A stretch of 64,000 nucleotides of DNA from positions 1-64,000 of the forward strand of contig JAKUCV010004285.1 in assembly GCA_028386065.3 (NCBI GenBank), in the 5' to 3' direction. A program made the translations under genes and the position numbers. The notes beneath the pieces are model-generated. The model did not search any database. It saw only the letters and a list, made by a program, of their open reading frames with translations, and was not told the DNA's origin. This document shows positions 22,373-34,156 of this stretch, piece after piece; the first letter of the stretch is position 1, and every line of letters starts with the position of its first letter. Source of the DNA: Turnera subulata. Lineage: Eukaryota; Streptophyta; Magnoliopsida; Malpighiales; Passifloraceae.

Positions 22373-22384
22373 CTCCGCTACCAA
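22373..22384 (-). other. Primer binding site of the gypsy-type element
   Basis: The minus strand reads TTTTGGTAGCGGAGCGGGCG straight after the 5' LTR end at 22387. The core TGGTAGCGGAGC is identical to the sites of copia elements A and C. Confidence 0.7.
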
Positions 22385-22386
22385 AA

Positions 22387-25300
22387 TGAAACGCCCCGAC
22401 CCGTACTTACCGTACACAGTAAACACGTGCCAGAACTATGACAACCCAACCAGACAAAACCCAGCATACAGTGTATACAACAGAAATCCGGGCTCAACAG
22501 CCCATAATAAAAACAACAATAATAACTCAACCGGCCCAATGGCCCAACAATAGTAAAAACAATGCACAGCGGAAGACTTAATAATTCACAAAACACTGTA
22601 TGCGACACTGATGCAAACTATGGATCCAAGCCCTGTCCAAGGGATAACGCCGCAGCCTGTCTGGAATGCATCAAACCTGTACCACAAATAACTCATCCTA
22701 CCGGATGAAAGCCCGCAGGTGAGGGGTGAGTCCGAAGTGCTCACCAACCAAGGATAAACAGAGTTATGCAGGCAACTATAATACTTCAAGGAAGAAATAC
22801 AGACAATAGTCACAACCATACCAAAGGCAACACTGTACCAGACAGACCAAACTCAAGGACTCGACCAACGTACCAAGGACATTATTATTTTTCCAATTTT
22901 ATTATTCTGGCCCCTTCACGGATAAGCTAAGGTCGTACCAGGCTATCAACCTGTTTATGGTACCAGATCAAAAAGAACCCGGGATCAACATCCCAATAAC
23001 AATCTCAGGAATCAACATCCCAATAACAATCTCAGTGATCAACATCCCAATAACAATCTCAGGGATCAACATCCCAATACCAATCTCAGGGATCAACATC
23101 CCAATCACAATCTCAGGGATCAACATCCCAATCACAATCTCAAGGATCAACATCCCAATCACAATCTCATGGATCAACATCCCAGTCAAACCGGCATCAA
23201 CATGCCCATCACAAGTAACCCAGATCATGGCCACCACAAAACTGTCTCAAACCATCCGGTCGTACCTCTACTTACCACGTGTCAATTAAATCTTCATCTC
23301 AAATCAATTACCAATTTCTATTTTCTTTTTTCCAATTTTCCATTTCATAATTTATTCCAATTATCCAATCACAACACAGTCCTCCGACAACAATCACAAT
23401 ATCCATAACAATCAAATAATTATCCAACTTCCTATTAGCTCAAGTTATACAACAGACCAATCCATCAACAGTTTCATAAGATCAATTACTCACAGTCCAA
23501 CATCATTCACAACACAGTATCCATGAAACCAATAACAGTCAACATAGCGGTTCAATCAAGCAAATCAACATCATAGCAACAACAACAACAATAACCAAAG
23601 CAGCCAAATAGCCAACACAATTCCATATTATCAAATATCCAACAACAATACATATAACACCAATTATTCACAATTAACAGTTCATCACACTATCCACTCG
23701 ACCAATAACATGGTCCAACAACAACAACATCAATAACCATAACAGTCAAATAACCAACAATGACCATCTCTACAGTCCAATCAAACAACAAAACACACAA
23801 AGTATTACAGGCACATATCAAGGGTTATCCATCCTCACCTTAGCCGATTACTCAACTCTGAAAACATCAATCGGTCCAAAGCCGGTTCTACAGGAACTGC
23901 TCGATATCGACTCCTATATAACAAATAACAAATACACACATAAGATGCACATAATCGGTATGCTACGATGCCAAAACTGCAAAATAACCCATCCCAGTTC
24001 ATATCCTTTATTATCATTTTTTTCCGAAAATATTATACCGTACGTATATCCGAATATAATTTCGGTATTTAATACCTTAATTTAAAACTTTTTTAAAAAT
24101 ATTTTCATAAATTAATTATACTTTTACCAAAATATAATCACCATAATTTTCTGGAAAATACAACATATGTATATATATTTTTTCCAAAATATTTTTCATA
24201 AAATATATTACTTGCCGATAATAATTATCCAAATTTTATTATATTAGAAGACCATATTTCCAGTACATATAATTATATGAATTTATTTTCCTGGAAATGA
24301 ATACGAATTTACGTATACACATATATATTTCCAAAAGTTATTCCCAAAATAATTTTCACAAGAATTATATATATTTTTCCTAATCATGTTAGTGGGATTA
24401 CGACTGGTTGGCAAAAAAATAATTTAAAAGTATGCTAATTTGTTATGATGATTACATAGTATTATTCTACGTGGAATAAAATTGTTAGTGTCCAGCTTTT
24501 AATCAATTACCGAAACCTTGGCCCGAAGTTTATTTCTAACTTGTTGAATTCTAAACTATCAGCCCAACTCTTCAAGCCCACTACTAAACCATTAGAATTA
24601 TCCTTGCCTTCCCCTCCTAACGAACCAGCTCTGGACTCAAACTGCAAGCACCACCTCACCCATCCACTTGTATGTCTAAAGCATAAAAGCTATCTAGAGT
24701 TGATGCCTTAACGATTAAGATGGAAAGGAAAAAAAAAAGTAGTCAAGCAAGGTAGTTTGGCACAAAGTTGGCTCACCTTGCAGCAATGGTGTCGTGGGGT
24801 TCCTCCTCAATGACGACCGCAACTATAGTACCAAGACTAGAGAACTGTGAGGGAGTTAATGGTGCCTTGATGCATGGTTGATGGAGGTGAAGTGCAGGTG
24901 CAAAAGTGTGGTGTTGATGGTTGTTTTAATATTATTATATAAGCAAGAGGAAGCTGGCAAAAGCTTGAGAAAAGGAAGTAAGGAAGGCTAAGTATGGTGT
25001 TTGTAGGTGATGAGCAGAGGAGGCAGGGGTTCCTTTCGTTCTTTTCTTTTTTATATAGAATTGGTTTCATGTTGCCAGACGAAGAATTTGGCAGGTAGAA
25101 GAAATAATGGTGGTGCAGGGGAGTGGCTTCATCAAGCAGGAAAAAGGACGAGGTACACGGGCATCACAAGCCATTCACAGGCTTAACAAGAGGAAGCCAT
25201 CACAAGCAGCACAGGGAAGTGGCGGCTCCATTTTGCAGGGCCGTGTCCAAAACGGACCAAAAAATAACTAATACACCCACTAAGTTATTTTTTGGTGTGA

Positions 25301-25508
25301 TTTTTCCACAGATCCGGGACCCGAAAAATACCAACTTAGGTCCGAAAAATCTACGGAAAAATCACGAGCGCGGGGAAACTCTCGGTTTCGAAAAACGACG
25401 CTCGATTTATCTTGAATTAATTACCCAAGATTAATTCTTCCGGTAAATCACTGTAGAAAGACTTTTACAGTCCGATAAAAATCCAAAATTTTTACCCGGG
25501 CTGTTACA
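22387..25508 (-). mobile_element. 5' LTR of the gypsy-type element
   Basis: About 3.12 kb, starting on the minus strand with TGTAACAGCCCGGG at 25508 and ending CGGGGCGTTTCA at 22387. By eye it is nearly identical to the 3' LTR apart from the repeat array and short indels, so the insertion is young compared with its copia host. Confidence 0.9.
22979..23215. repeat. Hairpin-forming 27-bp tandem repeat, 5' LTR copy
   Basis: About eight units of a 27-bp repeat with the invertible core GGGATCAACATCCC, ending in GGCATCAACATGCC. The 27-bp period gives an artificial open frame repeating GINIPITIS on the plus strand; it is not a gene. The number of units differs from the 3' LTR. Confidence 0.9.
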
Positions 25509-26997
25509 TAAAGAGACCTTTTATTTTGTTTCCAAAAGGACTCTTAAGAATTACTATAGCAATAGTAGCTCATTATGATGTGGGGTCAAACCAAATGAAT
25601 GTCAAAATACTTTTATGAATGACATTTAAAGGAAGTGATTTATATGAACCGACTTTGGGCTTCTCAAATGAAGGAAAAGATTACATGACATGTATGTTGA
25701 TATACATATTTAAGAAAGCTCCATGGTAATGACTTTTTTTGTTTAATGATTTTATTACTTTCTTTAGATTCTAATGAAACACTGTTAATTGGTATATATA
25801 TCTAAAGATCAGTGGGAGCAAATTAATTTTGTTTATGTGTATTAACAATATCTTACTAGCTAATTATGATCTTGGTTTACTTATGAATTATAACCAAGAA
25901 TTCCTTATCTATGAACTTTTGAATGTATGATATACTTGAGACATTTTATATTATTGAAATTTAAATATTCCATAATAGAAGAATTAATATTTTAATTTGT
26001 CTCATGATGTGTATATCAATAAAGTTTTATAAAAATTCAAGATATATTAATAAAAGTTTATCAAGTGATGTTTCAATTCAAAAGGGAGATTTTAGTCTCA
26101 ATTAATGTTCAAGAAATGAATTGAAACCTCACAAGTTGGAGAATATTTTTTGTGCATTCATTATAAGATGTCTAAAGTATGCACAAATTATGAAGATTTA
26201 ATACTCACATATAAGATGTCTGATCACATTAAAGTGATTAGATACTTAAATCCAATTCTCACTGATTGTTGGACATGTTGAAGTTCATGAATTGTTATTT
26301 GCTCATTTTAGATAAAAGAGCAATATGTTGGATAAATGTGACATAAATTGTCATTTTTATATCCACTTTTGGGGCTAGATTTATATAGCTTTTATAAAGC
26401 TATATTTATGGATTATGGCTGTATAATTTTATTCTAGGGCTTGGAATTGTCGACTGTATTGCCAAGTCGCTGAAAACTTACTGTAATAATGTTGCAGCAA
26501 TCTTCTTCTCTGAAAGCTGATGTGTACTGTAAAGGTGGAAAACACATTAAGTTAAAGTACATTATCGTTAAAGAAGAAGTTCAGAAACAAAAGTGTCAGT
26601 TGAACATACAAGTACTGATATGAGTATGGATCCAATATTGAGAGGGTTGTCACCTATGACATTTAGGTTGTATGTCAGTAAAATGGGTGCTTATTGAAAT
26701 CCTATTCATGATTGATTATAGTAATGTTATTGACACTTTGAGCTCTTGATGGATTGTTTCTGATTTATCTAATTCTGTCTAATCATGTTTGTATGCATAC
26801 ATGATAGTATATAAGGGTGCAGACAGAATTGGTCTTCATTAAGGACATAAAGTGGACCATGACGTTTAATTCCATTTTAAGTGAAGTGAGTATGGAACTA
26901 GTATGTGATACATGGAAGGAACCGTATTGCAAATAATTAACACGGAACCGCTATGATCCTCGCTAATTTTTGTTTATTTATGTGATGTTGATGTTAG
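25509..26997 (+). pseudogene. Copia element A pol, 3' part (reverse transcriptase and RNase H), decayed
   Basis: After the gypsy-type insertion the copia frame resumes at the reverse transcriptase start: LRITIAIVAHYDV then NQMNVK. A YVDD-region remnant SGSKFILFMCINNILLAS is near 25810-25865, followed by DLGLLMNYNQEFLIYEL. RNase H remnants (AAIFFS, VEHTSTDMS) lie around 26485-26690. Many frameshifts and stops. It ends at the LTR of copia element B at 26998. Confidence 0.7.
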
Positions 26998-28528
26998 TGT
27001 AACATGCCCAAAAGCCAATCATTGGATGATATAGTCATGTATATACATTAAGGTTATTCCAATAAATATGTTTATGTGATAAACGCTTGCACATATTTAT
27101 AACCCTAGAATATTTTATATTCTTAAATGTCCCTAGTCGATTATTATTATGGATGGGTTGTAATAATAAATTAAGACTAGCGTATGTTGAGAATTATATG
27201 AGATATGAATTCTACATACGGGTACAAATTAGAGAACTTATGGTCTGGACTGACCCAACATAAAAACACTACATGGAACGTTATATGATTGTTATTAGTG
27301 GTTCTTATATGTATTGTCCTTTGACGTGAGATCATCAAGGTTCCCAACATGTTAGTCATATACTTTGATATTACTCTCGGCTATTCGTAACTGAGTATAC
27401 CTTAGTGTAATCATTAGGTATATGATAAGTGTGTAGTGGGTTTTGTATGATCAAGAAGGAATTCGTCCAACCCATATAACGAGTATATTATCAGTTGGGC
27501 CTCTTGATAGAGTTGAACTGTAAATGCATGGCCATGCTCGGATTATGTGATATGGTGATATCATCAGTATCTATTTTACACAGTTAATTCGGGGATCAAG
27601 AAACTTAGATTAAACATATACGAGATTGACCTATTCCATGTCTCGTGTTTAATTTGATAATGTGACGAAAGGACGATGACATGCTTCCGAGGCATATTGA
27701 ATCAGTACTGATCTTGTCGTTTGGGTAGCAATGCTGTGTTGCTAGACACCGCTCATTGTTTAAAATTGTAAAATGAGATTTTACAATTATTGCCAAACGT
27801 TACAAGTGCCTACAGGGTCACACACTTAGAACTGTTGATTCGAGCTGGTGGTTGAACCATTGTTGGACCGTGGTTCGACCAAGTGGGTGGACCATGGTTG
27901 AACCTTGGTTGGACCATGGTTGGACTTGGTCGTTTTGGGCTGATTTGGTTCACTAATTATCAGAATTATTGAACCAAAATTAATGCCATATGATGTGTAT
28001 TCCCATTAATTCTTAGTGGAGCATCCATTAATGCTTAGTGGAGCATTAAGACATAGAGGAGACATGATTAGACTTAAAGTATAATCATGATGGTTAATGC
28101 ATGATGATGTTGGCCATTGTCTCATTAATCTATGCATTAATTGTGTGTATAAATAGGGCTTGATGATCAAACTATCAACACACACAACATTCACACACAA
28201 TTCAGATTACACACCCATTCTTTGAGAAAGAAAGAAACACCACATAGCTCCCGAAAATCCGTAGCTAGCACAACGGTTCGGGAGTGCTCGGGTTGGAGAT
28301 CATGAGATGTTTTTCGACCAGAGATCGACGGTTCGTGTTGATACCGTAGAGGGGCGGGATTTTTTTCCGGCTCTAGCTGATTCGGCACAACAGTTGAGTG
28401 AAAGAACTCAACCGATTCAGGTACGCAAAAATTGTTATTCGGTTTAGTTACTTTCATTTGGATCCTTCATGGTTTCTGGGTTTTTCCGCTGCATTTGATT
28501 GTCAAGTTTGCATGCCTAGTTACTTACA
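26998..28528 (+). mobile_element. 5' LTR of copia element B
   Basis: Starts TGTAACATGCCC and ends GTTACTTACA, 1531 bp. Positions from 27301 on match 31972-33199. It includes an imperfect GGTTGGACCATGG-type repeat near 27840-27925 and TATAAATAG near 28147. Confidence 0.85.
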
Positions 28529-28529
28529 G

Positions 28530-28542
28530 AGGTAGCGGAGCC
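28530..28542 (+). other. Primer binding site of copia element B
   Basis: AGGTAGCGGAGCC follows the LTR end. It shares GGTAGCGGAGC with the other three elements in the window. Confidence 0.6.
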
Positions 28543-29490
28543 TCTTGTGAAACGCTAAACCGAATTTGTTGTGCGTATGATATGCTCATGTTGATATATA
28601 TGGTATGCTGCATGTGATGTAGCATGTTCATGATATGTTGAATTTGTTTTTGTATGTGTGATATATGTTGAGGTTTATTTTGTCAAAAGTGTTTGACAAC
28701 AAGTACTTGATTGGTATGTGATATCAATCAAGGTGTTTTTGGCAGTAAGTCGAATGAGTTCGACAAGGAAAATCGATTGTCGGTTTTCGTATAGATCGAT
28801 TGTCGTTCTAGTACGATTGTCGTCCTTTGTCAGGTGCAAGGTTGTGAATTAATACACTGTGCAAGTGAGTCCTGTCACAGATTCTCACAACATCGATGTT
28901 CAATGTTAGACATCGATGTTCTTATGTATTTTTGGTTTCCAAATTTACAAAACATCAATATATGATTTATCAAGAACATGCATATGATGTATAGGAATAA
29001 TATGTTGATGTAAATATTAAGTTCCTCTTGTGTTGCCTTCCATGATAAGCACTCATCATTGTTTAGATCAATACTTGGTAGGTTTTGCCAAAGCAAGGTG
29101 CCAATATTTATCCTAGCAAGGTGTGACGGGATAATTATAATATCCGAACTGCTTGTTATGGGTTGAACTTAACTAGGTCATCTCAATAGGATTGTGGACT
29201 TAGAGGCAAGGAGTTGAGCTAAGTCTATGAGATAGACAAGAACAAGTGTTGTTTACTCAACTATCCAAGAGTTACATAAGATGCAATTGACAAGAGTTGT
29301 CTACCTAAATAACTATGAAGTAAGCGATCAGCCAAAGCTGACTTATCTAGTAGTGAAATATGGATCTTGGCCTACTTATATGATTGTCTTGATTTATATA
29401 GTAGGAGCATCATTTAACAAAATTTCTTGTTAAATGATTTTGTATGCATGACTCTTATTTGTGTGAGTTGATCAATGTTGTAGAATTTCC
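28543..29490 (+). other. Leader of copia element B with one palindrome pair
   Basis: About 950 bp of untranslated leader before gag. It holds two exact ACATCGATGT palindromes at 28890-28899 and 28910-28919 (20 bp apart), the same word as in the SIRE/Maximus-like element, plus a run of CGATTGTCG-type repeats near 28765-28820. No ORF is recognised. Confidence 0.5.
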
Positions 29491-31969
29491 ATGGCACAAA
29501 ACACTAGCACAATGTCACTACGATCTGTCCTTGAGAAGGAAAAGTTGAATGGGAATAACTTCCTAAAATGGTATTGCAACTTGTCGATAGTCCTCAAACA
29601 AGAAAAGAAGTTGTATGTCCTTGAAGGGCAAGTTCCAAATAAACTGGCGCCTAATGCTTCTAGGGCGGAAAGAGATGCTTACAAGAAGCATGTTGATGAT
29701 GCATTGGATGTTGCGTGCCTTATGCTTGTTAACATGAACTCTGAGCTTCAGAAGCAACATGAGACCTTGGGTGCGTACGATATGATCGAACATCTGAAAA
29801 TGCTTTTTGAAGAGCAAGCAAGGCATGAGAGCTATGAGACCTCTAAAGCATTATTCCAATGCAAGATGGCTGAGTCATCACCGGTGAGACCTCATGTGCT
29901 CAAAATGATTGGATACATTGAGAGCCTTGAGGGTCTAGGTTTTCCTTTACGAAAGGAGTTGGCTGTTGATCTAGTCCTGCAATCGTTGCCGGATAGTTAC
30001 AGCCAATTTGTCATGAATTTCAATATGAATCATCTTGACAAATCCTTGTCTGAGTTGCTTAACATGTTAGGAACAGTTGAGCAACAGATGAAGGAAAATA
30101 AATCCAACAGCATATTGATGGTTGGAAATGGCAAAGGAAAGGGTAAAGCCAAGTTTTGCAACAAGAAGAAATGTGCCAAAAAGTTTGGTGCATGTGCATC
30201 TTCTTGTTCCCATGTGCTGAAAACCAAAGGTGGTATTGCAAAGGAAGGACAATATTTCCATTGCAACAAACCTGGCCATTGGAAGCGTAACTGCCCTATT
30301 TACCTTAAAGAGGTGAAGAAACAGAAGGGAAGTAAGACTTCCGCTTCAGGTATTTTTGTTATAGAGGATAATATCTCTATCTCTGCATCATGGGTATTAG
30401 ATGTCGGATGTGGTTCTCACATTTGTGTAAATGTGTAGGAACTGAGAAAGAGTAGAAGATTAGCAAAGGGAGAGACAGACCTGCGCGTTGGAAATGGAGC
30501 AAGAGTTGCTGCATTAGCCGTAGGGACTTACCATCTACCCTTACCGAGTGGTTTTGTTTTAGAACTTGACGATTGTTATTATGTTCCTACCATAAGCAGG
30601 AATTTGATTTCTGTTTCTTGTCTGGACAAGAAAGGTTTTTCATTTGTAATAAAAAACAATTGTTGTTCTATTTATTTCAATGATATTTATTATGGTTGTG
30701 CATATTTGAGCAATGGTTTGTACGTTCTAAACCTAGAAACACCAATCTATAACATTAATACGAAGAAGGTTAGATTAAATGATTCTAATGAAACCTATCT
30801 CTGGCATTGTCGATTGGGCCATATAAACGAGACTCGTATTTCTAAACTCCATAAAGATGGACTTTTAGACTCATTTGATTTTGAATCATATGAGACATGT
30901 GAGTCATGTTTATTAGGCAAAATGACGAAGGCTCTATTTGCTAGTAAAGGTGAAAGAGCTTCGGACTTGTTAGGTCTTATACATTCTGATGTATGCTGAC
31001 CTATGTCAACACAGGCTAGAGGTGGATTTCAATACTTCATTACATTTACTGATGATTGTAGTAGATATGGCTATGTGTATCTAATGAAGCACAAGTCAGA
31101 ATCCTTTGAAAAGTTCAAAGAATTCAAGAATGAAGTACAGAATCAACTCGGCAAGAGTATTAAAATGCTTCGATCTGATCGAGGAGGTGAATACTTAGAC
31201 CGCGATTTTCTTGATCATCTACAACAATATGGTATTATATCACAACTTACTCCACCAGGTACGCCTCAATGGAATGGTGTATCTGAAAGGAGGAATAGAA
31301 CTTTGTTAGACATGGTTCGTTCTTTGATGAGTCAAGCTGACCTTCCTTTTTCATTTTGGGGACATGCATTATTGAGTGCTGCATTTATACTTAACCGTGT
31401 TCCATCTAAATCGGTTGAAAAAACACCATATGAGATATGGACTAGGAAGCGTCCCAATTTGTCTTTTATGAGGATTTGGGGTTGTGAGGCTTACGTGAGA
31501 CGTCAAGCATCAGACAAACTCGGCCCTAAATCTGACAAGTGCCTTTTTGTTGGATATCCTATGGAAACTAAAGGATATTATTTCTATAATCCCACAGAGC
31601 ACAAAGTGTTTGTTGCTCGTACTGCTATTTTTCTAGAAAGAGAATTTATTTCTAAAGGGATCAGTGGGAGGAAAATAGAAGTCGAAGAAGTTCGAGGTAT
31701 TGAGGCTGAGATGGAACAAGGACAGGAACCACCAGTTGTTGTGGGTGAGAATCCTGTACCTGTAACACACGGACCGCGTAGGTCTGATAGGACTCAGTAT
31801 GAGCCTGAGAGATATGGATTTCTTACGACTCATACTGGAGATGTGATGCTCATTGATGAGAAAGAGCCCACTTCCAATCAGCAAGCTATTACGGGTCCAG
31901 ACTCTAAGAAGTGGCTGGAAGTCATGAATTCGGAGATGGAATCCATGTATGAAAACAAGGTATGGACCT
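29491..31969 (+). pseudogene. Copia element B gag-protease-integrase, two nonsense codons, RT deleted
   Basis: One continuous frame broken only by TAG at 30436-30438 and TGA at 30997-30999. Gag (from ATG 29491) has a UBN2-type region and a zinc knuckle whose first cysteine is tyrosine (YFHCNKPGHWKRNC). The protease motif reads VLDVGCGSH, so the usual D-T/S-G is altered. A GAG-pre-integrase domain (ETYLWHCRLGHINETRISKL) and CESCLLGKMTKALF follow. The integrase has a conserved core (FTDDCSRYGYVYL, RSDRGGEYL, PPGTPQWNGVSERRNRTLLD). Pol continues to SKKWLEVMNSEMESMYENKV at about 31958 and then runs into LTR sequence. Reverse transcriptase and RNase H are missing. Confidence 0.85.
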
Positions 31970-33199
31970 TGGTTCTTATATGTATTGTCCTTTGACCTGA
32001 GATCATCAAGGTTCCCAACATGTTAGTCATATACTTTGATATTACTCTTAGCTATTCGTAACTGAGTATACCTTAGTGTAATCATTGGGTATATGATAAG
32101 TGTGTAGTGGGTTTTGTATGATCAAGATTGAATTCGTCCAGCTCATATAACGGGTATATTATCAGTTGGGCCTCTTGATAGAGTTGAACTGTAAATGCAT
32201 GGCCATGCTCGGATTATATGATATGGTGATATCATTAGTATCCGTTTTACACAGTTAACTCGGGGATCAAGAAACTTAGATTAAACATATACGAGATTGA
32301 CTTATTCCATGTCTTGTGTTTAATCTTGATAATGTGACGAAAGGACGATGACATGCTTCCGAGGCATATTGAATCAGTAATGATCTTGTCGTTTGGGTAG
32401 CAATGATGTGTTGCTAGACATCGCTCATTGTTTATAATTGTAAAATGAGATTTTACAATTATTGCCAAACATTACAAGTGCCTACAGGGTCACACACTTA
32501 GAACTGTTGATTCGAGCAGAAGGTTGAACCATGGTTGGACTGTGGTTCGACCAAGTGGGTGGACCATGGTTGAACTTTGGTTGGACTATGGTTGGACCGG
32601 GTCGTTTTGGGTTGATTTGGTTCACTAATTATCAGAATTATTGAACCAAAATTAATGCCATATGATGTGTAATCCCATTAATGCTTAGTGGAGCATCCAT
32701 TAATGCGTAGTAGAGCATTAAGACATAGTGGAGACATGATTAGACTTAAAGTATAATCACGATGGTTAATGCATGATGATGTTGGCCATTGTCTCATTAT
32801 TCTATGCATTAATTGTGTGTATAAAAGGGCTTGATGATCAGATTATCAACACACACAACATTCACACATAATTCAGATTACACACCCATTCTTTGAGAAA
32901 GAAAGAAACACCACATAGCTCCCGGAAATCCGTAGCTAGCGCAACGGTTCGGGAGTGCTCGGGTTGGAGATCATGAGATGTTTTCCGACCAGAAATCGAC
33001 GGTTCGTGTGGATACTGTAGAGGGGCGGGATTTCTTTCCGGCTCTAGCTGATTCGGCACAACAGTTGAGTGAAGGATCTCAACCGATTCAGGTACGCAAA
33101 AATTGTTATTCGGTTTAGTTACTTTCACTTGGATCCTCCATGGTTTCTGGGTTTTTCCGCTGCATTTGATTGTCAAGTTTGCTTGCCCAGTTACTTATA
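31970..33199 (+). mobile_element. 5'-truncated 3' LTR of copia element B
   Basis: Matches the 5' LTR from 27301 on. The first 300 bp or so of the LTR and the preceding pol are gone. The junction shares TGGTT between pol (ACCTTGGTT) and LTR (AGTGGTTC). Confidence 0.85.
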
Positions 33200-33259
33200 G
33201 TTGATAAGTTAGATTATTTTGCACATTACGATCATGAAACGTATAATATCATATGTGCC

Positions 33260-33270
33260 AAGTGGGAGAA
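33260..33270 (+). other. Polypurine tract of copia element A
   Basis: AAGTGGGAGAA lies directly before the LTR start TGTAAGAATA at 33271. Bases 33200-33259 are the last internal sequence of element A. Confidence 0.65.
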
Positions 33271-33706
33271 TGTAAGAATATTTCCTTTTATGTGGCCCAT
33301 ATAATATTGTGTTTTATTTAATGACGTGGCAAAATCCTATTGGTCAACTATTAGGGTTTTCTAATAGACACTTGATGGGGTGTATAAATACAATATTATG
33401 GAATAGGTCCTCTCTCTCCAGTCGCTTAACGTTCTGTTATACCATCTGACAAACGTTAGAAAGAAAGACAGAGACAAGAGAGAGAAATCTATTCCTCATG
33501 AAGGCATCAAAACAAATCAAGAGGAGATTAAGAGAATTTAGAAGACAACATAATCGATTTATTAGGTATGTCTTCAACCTCATATTATTAGTGAAAAATA
33601 ATTAATTCTAAGATCTAATGGATATTATGTTAATGTTTGAATTGGGAATTAAATTATCGTCTCTTGATTCCTGATTATTATGATTGTTCATGTTAATTAT
33701 CTAACA
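33271..33706 (+). mobile_element. 3' LTR of copia element A
   Basis: 436 bp, TG...CA, with the uninterrupted form of the site where the SINE entered the 5' LTR (about 33543-33559). Confidence 0.85.
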
Positions 33707-33792
33707 CGGGTATTAGATAAAATTGTTTAAATTGATTTTTAAAATAAAAACAAACAAGTTTCTTTCAAGAGTCCGCTTTTTGGTGGTATCCT

Positions 33793-34146
33793 GGAATAAA
33801 GGAAATATTGGTACCTGTATTCGCCCTCAATTTGGAATTTGGTACCTGTACTGAAAATCCATGATTTTTGGTACCTGTACTACGCAAGATTCATGGTTTT
33901 TGGTACTTCCGGCATCGAAAGATAACCGGAGACACGTGTCAACATACGATATGCCCACGTACGGGAAAATCCATGATTTTTGGTACCTGTACTACGCAAA
34001 ATTCATGGTTTTTGGTACTTCCGATGTCGGAAGTACCAAAAACCATGAATTTTGCGTAGTACAGGTACCAAAAATCATGGATTTTCAGTACAGGTACCAA
34101 ATTCTAAATTGAGGGCGAGTACAAGTACCAATATTTCCTTTATTCC
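33793..34146. mobile_element. Foldback MITE with long inverted arms and a 10-bp target duplication
   Basis: Arms of about 120 bp start GGAATAAAGGAAATATTGG and are nearly identical when reversed. A target duplication GTGGTATCCT flanks the element (33783-33792 and 34147-34156). Duplication length suggests Mutator-type mobilisation. The left arm's inner part is repeated once more (about 33964-34025), so the element has three arm copies, and the word GGTACC recurs throughout. Two short frames through it are not genes. Confidence 0.85.
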
Positions 34147-34156
34147 GTGGTATCCT

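Larger units (their letters stand above)
17034..25508 (-). mobile_element. Non-autonomous Ty3/gypsy-type LTR element (LARD-like) with antisense ORFs
   Basis: Two long direct repeats (17034-19995 and 22387-25508) flank a 2391-bp internal domain. On the minus strand the LTR starts TGTAACAGCCC and ends CGGGGCGTTTCA. The primer site TGGTAGCGGAGC follows the 5' LTR and a purine tract AAGGTGGGTAGA precedes the 3' LTR. The sequence before that tract (minus strand ATTTCGGGGACGAATTTC) resembles the pol end of plant Tekay/Del-type gypsy elements. No gag, protease, reverse transcriptase or integrase is present, so it must be mobilised in trans. Instead it carries two plus-strand, antisense ORFs. It sits inside the pol of copia element A. 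I see no matching 5-bp duplication (TTACC left, TAAAG right). Confidence 0.85.
26998..33199 (+). mobile_element. Ty1/copia element B with an internal pol deletion
   Basis: 5' LTR 26998-28528, primer site, leader, gag-pol relic 29491-31969, then directly a 3' LTR that lacks its first 300 bp or so (31970-33199). Both LTRs share ATAAA-type TATA boxes (about 28147 and 32819). The flanking pentamers are GTTAG (26993-26997) and GTTGA (33200-33204), which could be a decayed target duplication. It inserted between the RNase H end and the purine tract of copia element A. Confidence 0.85.
8465..33706 (+). mobile_element. Ty1/copia element A, 25 kb because of nested insertions
   Basis: The two LTRs are 8465-9165 (436 bp without the SINE and its duplication) and 33271-33706 (436 bp). 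Both start TGTAAGAATATTT and end TATCTAACA. A primer site follows the left LTR and a purine tract precedes the right one. Decayed gag-pol is split into 14367-17033 and 25509-26997 by a gypsy-type element. A Mutator-like element, a second copia element and smaller insertions fill the rest. I find no 5-bp target duplication (GGGGC left, CGGGT right). Moderate LTR divergence and many stops in pol indicate an old insertion that served as a landing pad. Confidence 0.85.

Noticed and set aside
22957..23289. 110-codon frame repeating GINIPITIS
   Set aside because: Produced by the 27-bp tandem repeat (nine codons) in the LTR. The other LTR has a different unit number and breaks the frame.
29563..30279. 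Minus-strand frames across copia B gag
   Set aside because: Antisense shadows of a clear gag coding sequence.
8465..33706. Treating 8465-9165 and 33271-33706 as two independent solo LTRs
   Set aside because: The primer site after the first, the purine tract before the second, and ordered copia pol pieces between them fit one element, despite the missing target duplication.
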